Source of the DNA: Anarhynchus alexandrinus
Taxonomy: Eukaryota > Chordata > Aves > Charadriiformes > Charadriidae
DNA: 64,000 bases
Direction: 5' to 3'
NCBI GenBank assembly: GCA_008711295.1
Contig: VUYV01000045.1
Span: 1,564,842 to 1,628,841 of the forward strand
Under the pieces are notes generated by a model that worked only from the letters and a program-made list of their open reading frames with translations, was not told the origin of the DNA and ran no database searches. Both the position numbers and the translations under genes were made by a program. Positions 63,348 through 64,000 of the stretch are shown piece by piece. Within the stretch, counting starts at the first letter, position 1, and every line of letters begins with the position of its first letter.

Positions 63348-64000
63348 TCCCTTAGCCTCCTCTCTGCAGGAATAAACAGGCCCACACCCTCATGTCCTCC
63401 TCAGAAAGTCGTATCTGACCACCTTTGTAGCCCTCTGCAGAACCTTTTTCAATTCCTCAATATCTTTCTTGAACTGGAGAGCCTATAACTCAACCCAGGA
63501 TTCAGATGTGGCCTTTCCAGCACTGAACAGAGGGAAATAATAACCTCCCTCAATCTGCTGGCCATAAACCTCACTTTGTAGGCCAGTGTGCCGTTTGCTT
63601 TTTTTTTGCAGTGAGAGCTCAGTGTTGGATCACATTCAGTTTACTGTACGCTATAAAGACCAGGCCCTTTTCAGCAAGGCTGCTACTCAGCCCTTCCCTT
63701 CCCAGGCTGCACTGATACATGGGGTTACTCTGTCCTAGGTGCAGAGACTTGCACTTCTTGAACTTCATGTAATTTCTGCTGGCCAAGCTGCCCAGTGCTT
63801 AAGGTCTTTCTGGACTGACTGTAGAATAACTTCCTGTTACTCTTTCTGCCCCTCACAAGTTATATCTTTTGCTAAAAGGCTTTGGCCTTCTTGATTTCAG
63901 CCATGAGTGTCCAAACAGTATTTTTATACTTCTCCTTCATTTCCTTTCCTTGTTCCTATGACCTGTAGGCCGCCTTCTTGCACCTTAGTTGAGCAGTGAG

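Larger units (their letters stand above)
62836..64000 (-). mobile_element. CR1 copy, minus strand, split by another CR1 and cut by window end
   Basis: Left part (62836-63103): plus-strand landmarks of a reversed CR1 tail, GGAAGGGAATGGTAAAGGTC, CTCAAAGCAG, CTTTCAAGGATGGAG and CAGAAGAGTTTGGATCC, match the same blocks at 59995-60260 in the neighbouring CR1. Right part (63348-64000) resumes with GATCCCTTAGCCTCCTCTCT, AACTGGAGAGCC, GATGTGGCCTTTCCAGCACT, GGGAAATAATAACCTCCCTC, then ATACATGGGGTTACTC and CTTGAACTTCATG. These are the next blocks of CR1 in correct order. The final ~140 bases (TTGATTTCAGCCATGAGTGT, TTTTTATACTTCTCC) look like a more 5' part of the element after a deletion, and it continues beyond the window. 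Strong divergence shows it is old. Confidence 0.85.

Noticed and set aside
1..64000. CRISPR array, bacterial operons, phage or defence system
   Set aside because: No regularly spaced repeats, no ribosome-binding sites or tightly packed long frames; all identifiable elements are vertebrate retrotransposons.

Overview
This window looks like a gene-poor stretch of a bird nuclear genome, probably intergenic DNA or the interior of a very large intron. The main evidence is several CR1 non-LTR retrotransposons with the avian CR1 tail (direct repeats of ATTCTATG at the 3' end), together with avian-type endogenous retrovirus LTRs that begin TGTCCTGGTTT. The DNA is AT-rich. It has one sequencing gap of 644 N and three isolated N bases, so it comes from a draft assembly. 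I found no host protein-coding gene, tRNA, rRNA, CRISPR array or bacterial-type operon. The short open frames in unique sequence have the size and composition of chance frames.

Layout: 1-2084 is unique AT-rich DNA. A plus-strand CR1 with reverse transcriptase (RT) remnants, interrupted by the gap, lies at about 2085-3352. Unique DNA follows to 15615, with a G/T-rich low-complexity tract near 8222-8372. A solo LTR (minus strand, 15616-16263) and a second, unrelated LTR with internal tandem repeats (minus, about 17777-18716) come next. A very old CR1 fragment with a decayed RT active-site box lies at about 22490-23230 (minus). A CR1 3' tail (26860-26985) and a better-preserved 5'-truncated CR1 (about 30636-31640, plus) follow. 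A second very old L3/CR1-like fragment is at about 42690-43420 (minus). A truncated LTR is at about 56290-56623 (minus).

The right end is a retrotransposon cluster. A long minus-strand CR1 (about 59975-62405) retains endonuclease and RT regions. Another minus-strand CR1 runs from about 62836 past the window edge and is split by a plus-strand CR1 tail at about 63104-63347, a nested insertion.

Nothing here works together as a pathway. The window records several ages of CR1 and ERV insertion. The most notable signals are the nested CR1, a 22-bp perfect palindrome with a central E-box inside the solo LTR, a roughly 40-50-bp minisatellite inside the second LTR, the CR1 endonuclease frame that is still open for 180 codons, and a few unique segments that resemble conserved noncoding elements or unannotated exons. 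I found no convincing new biological system.
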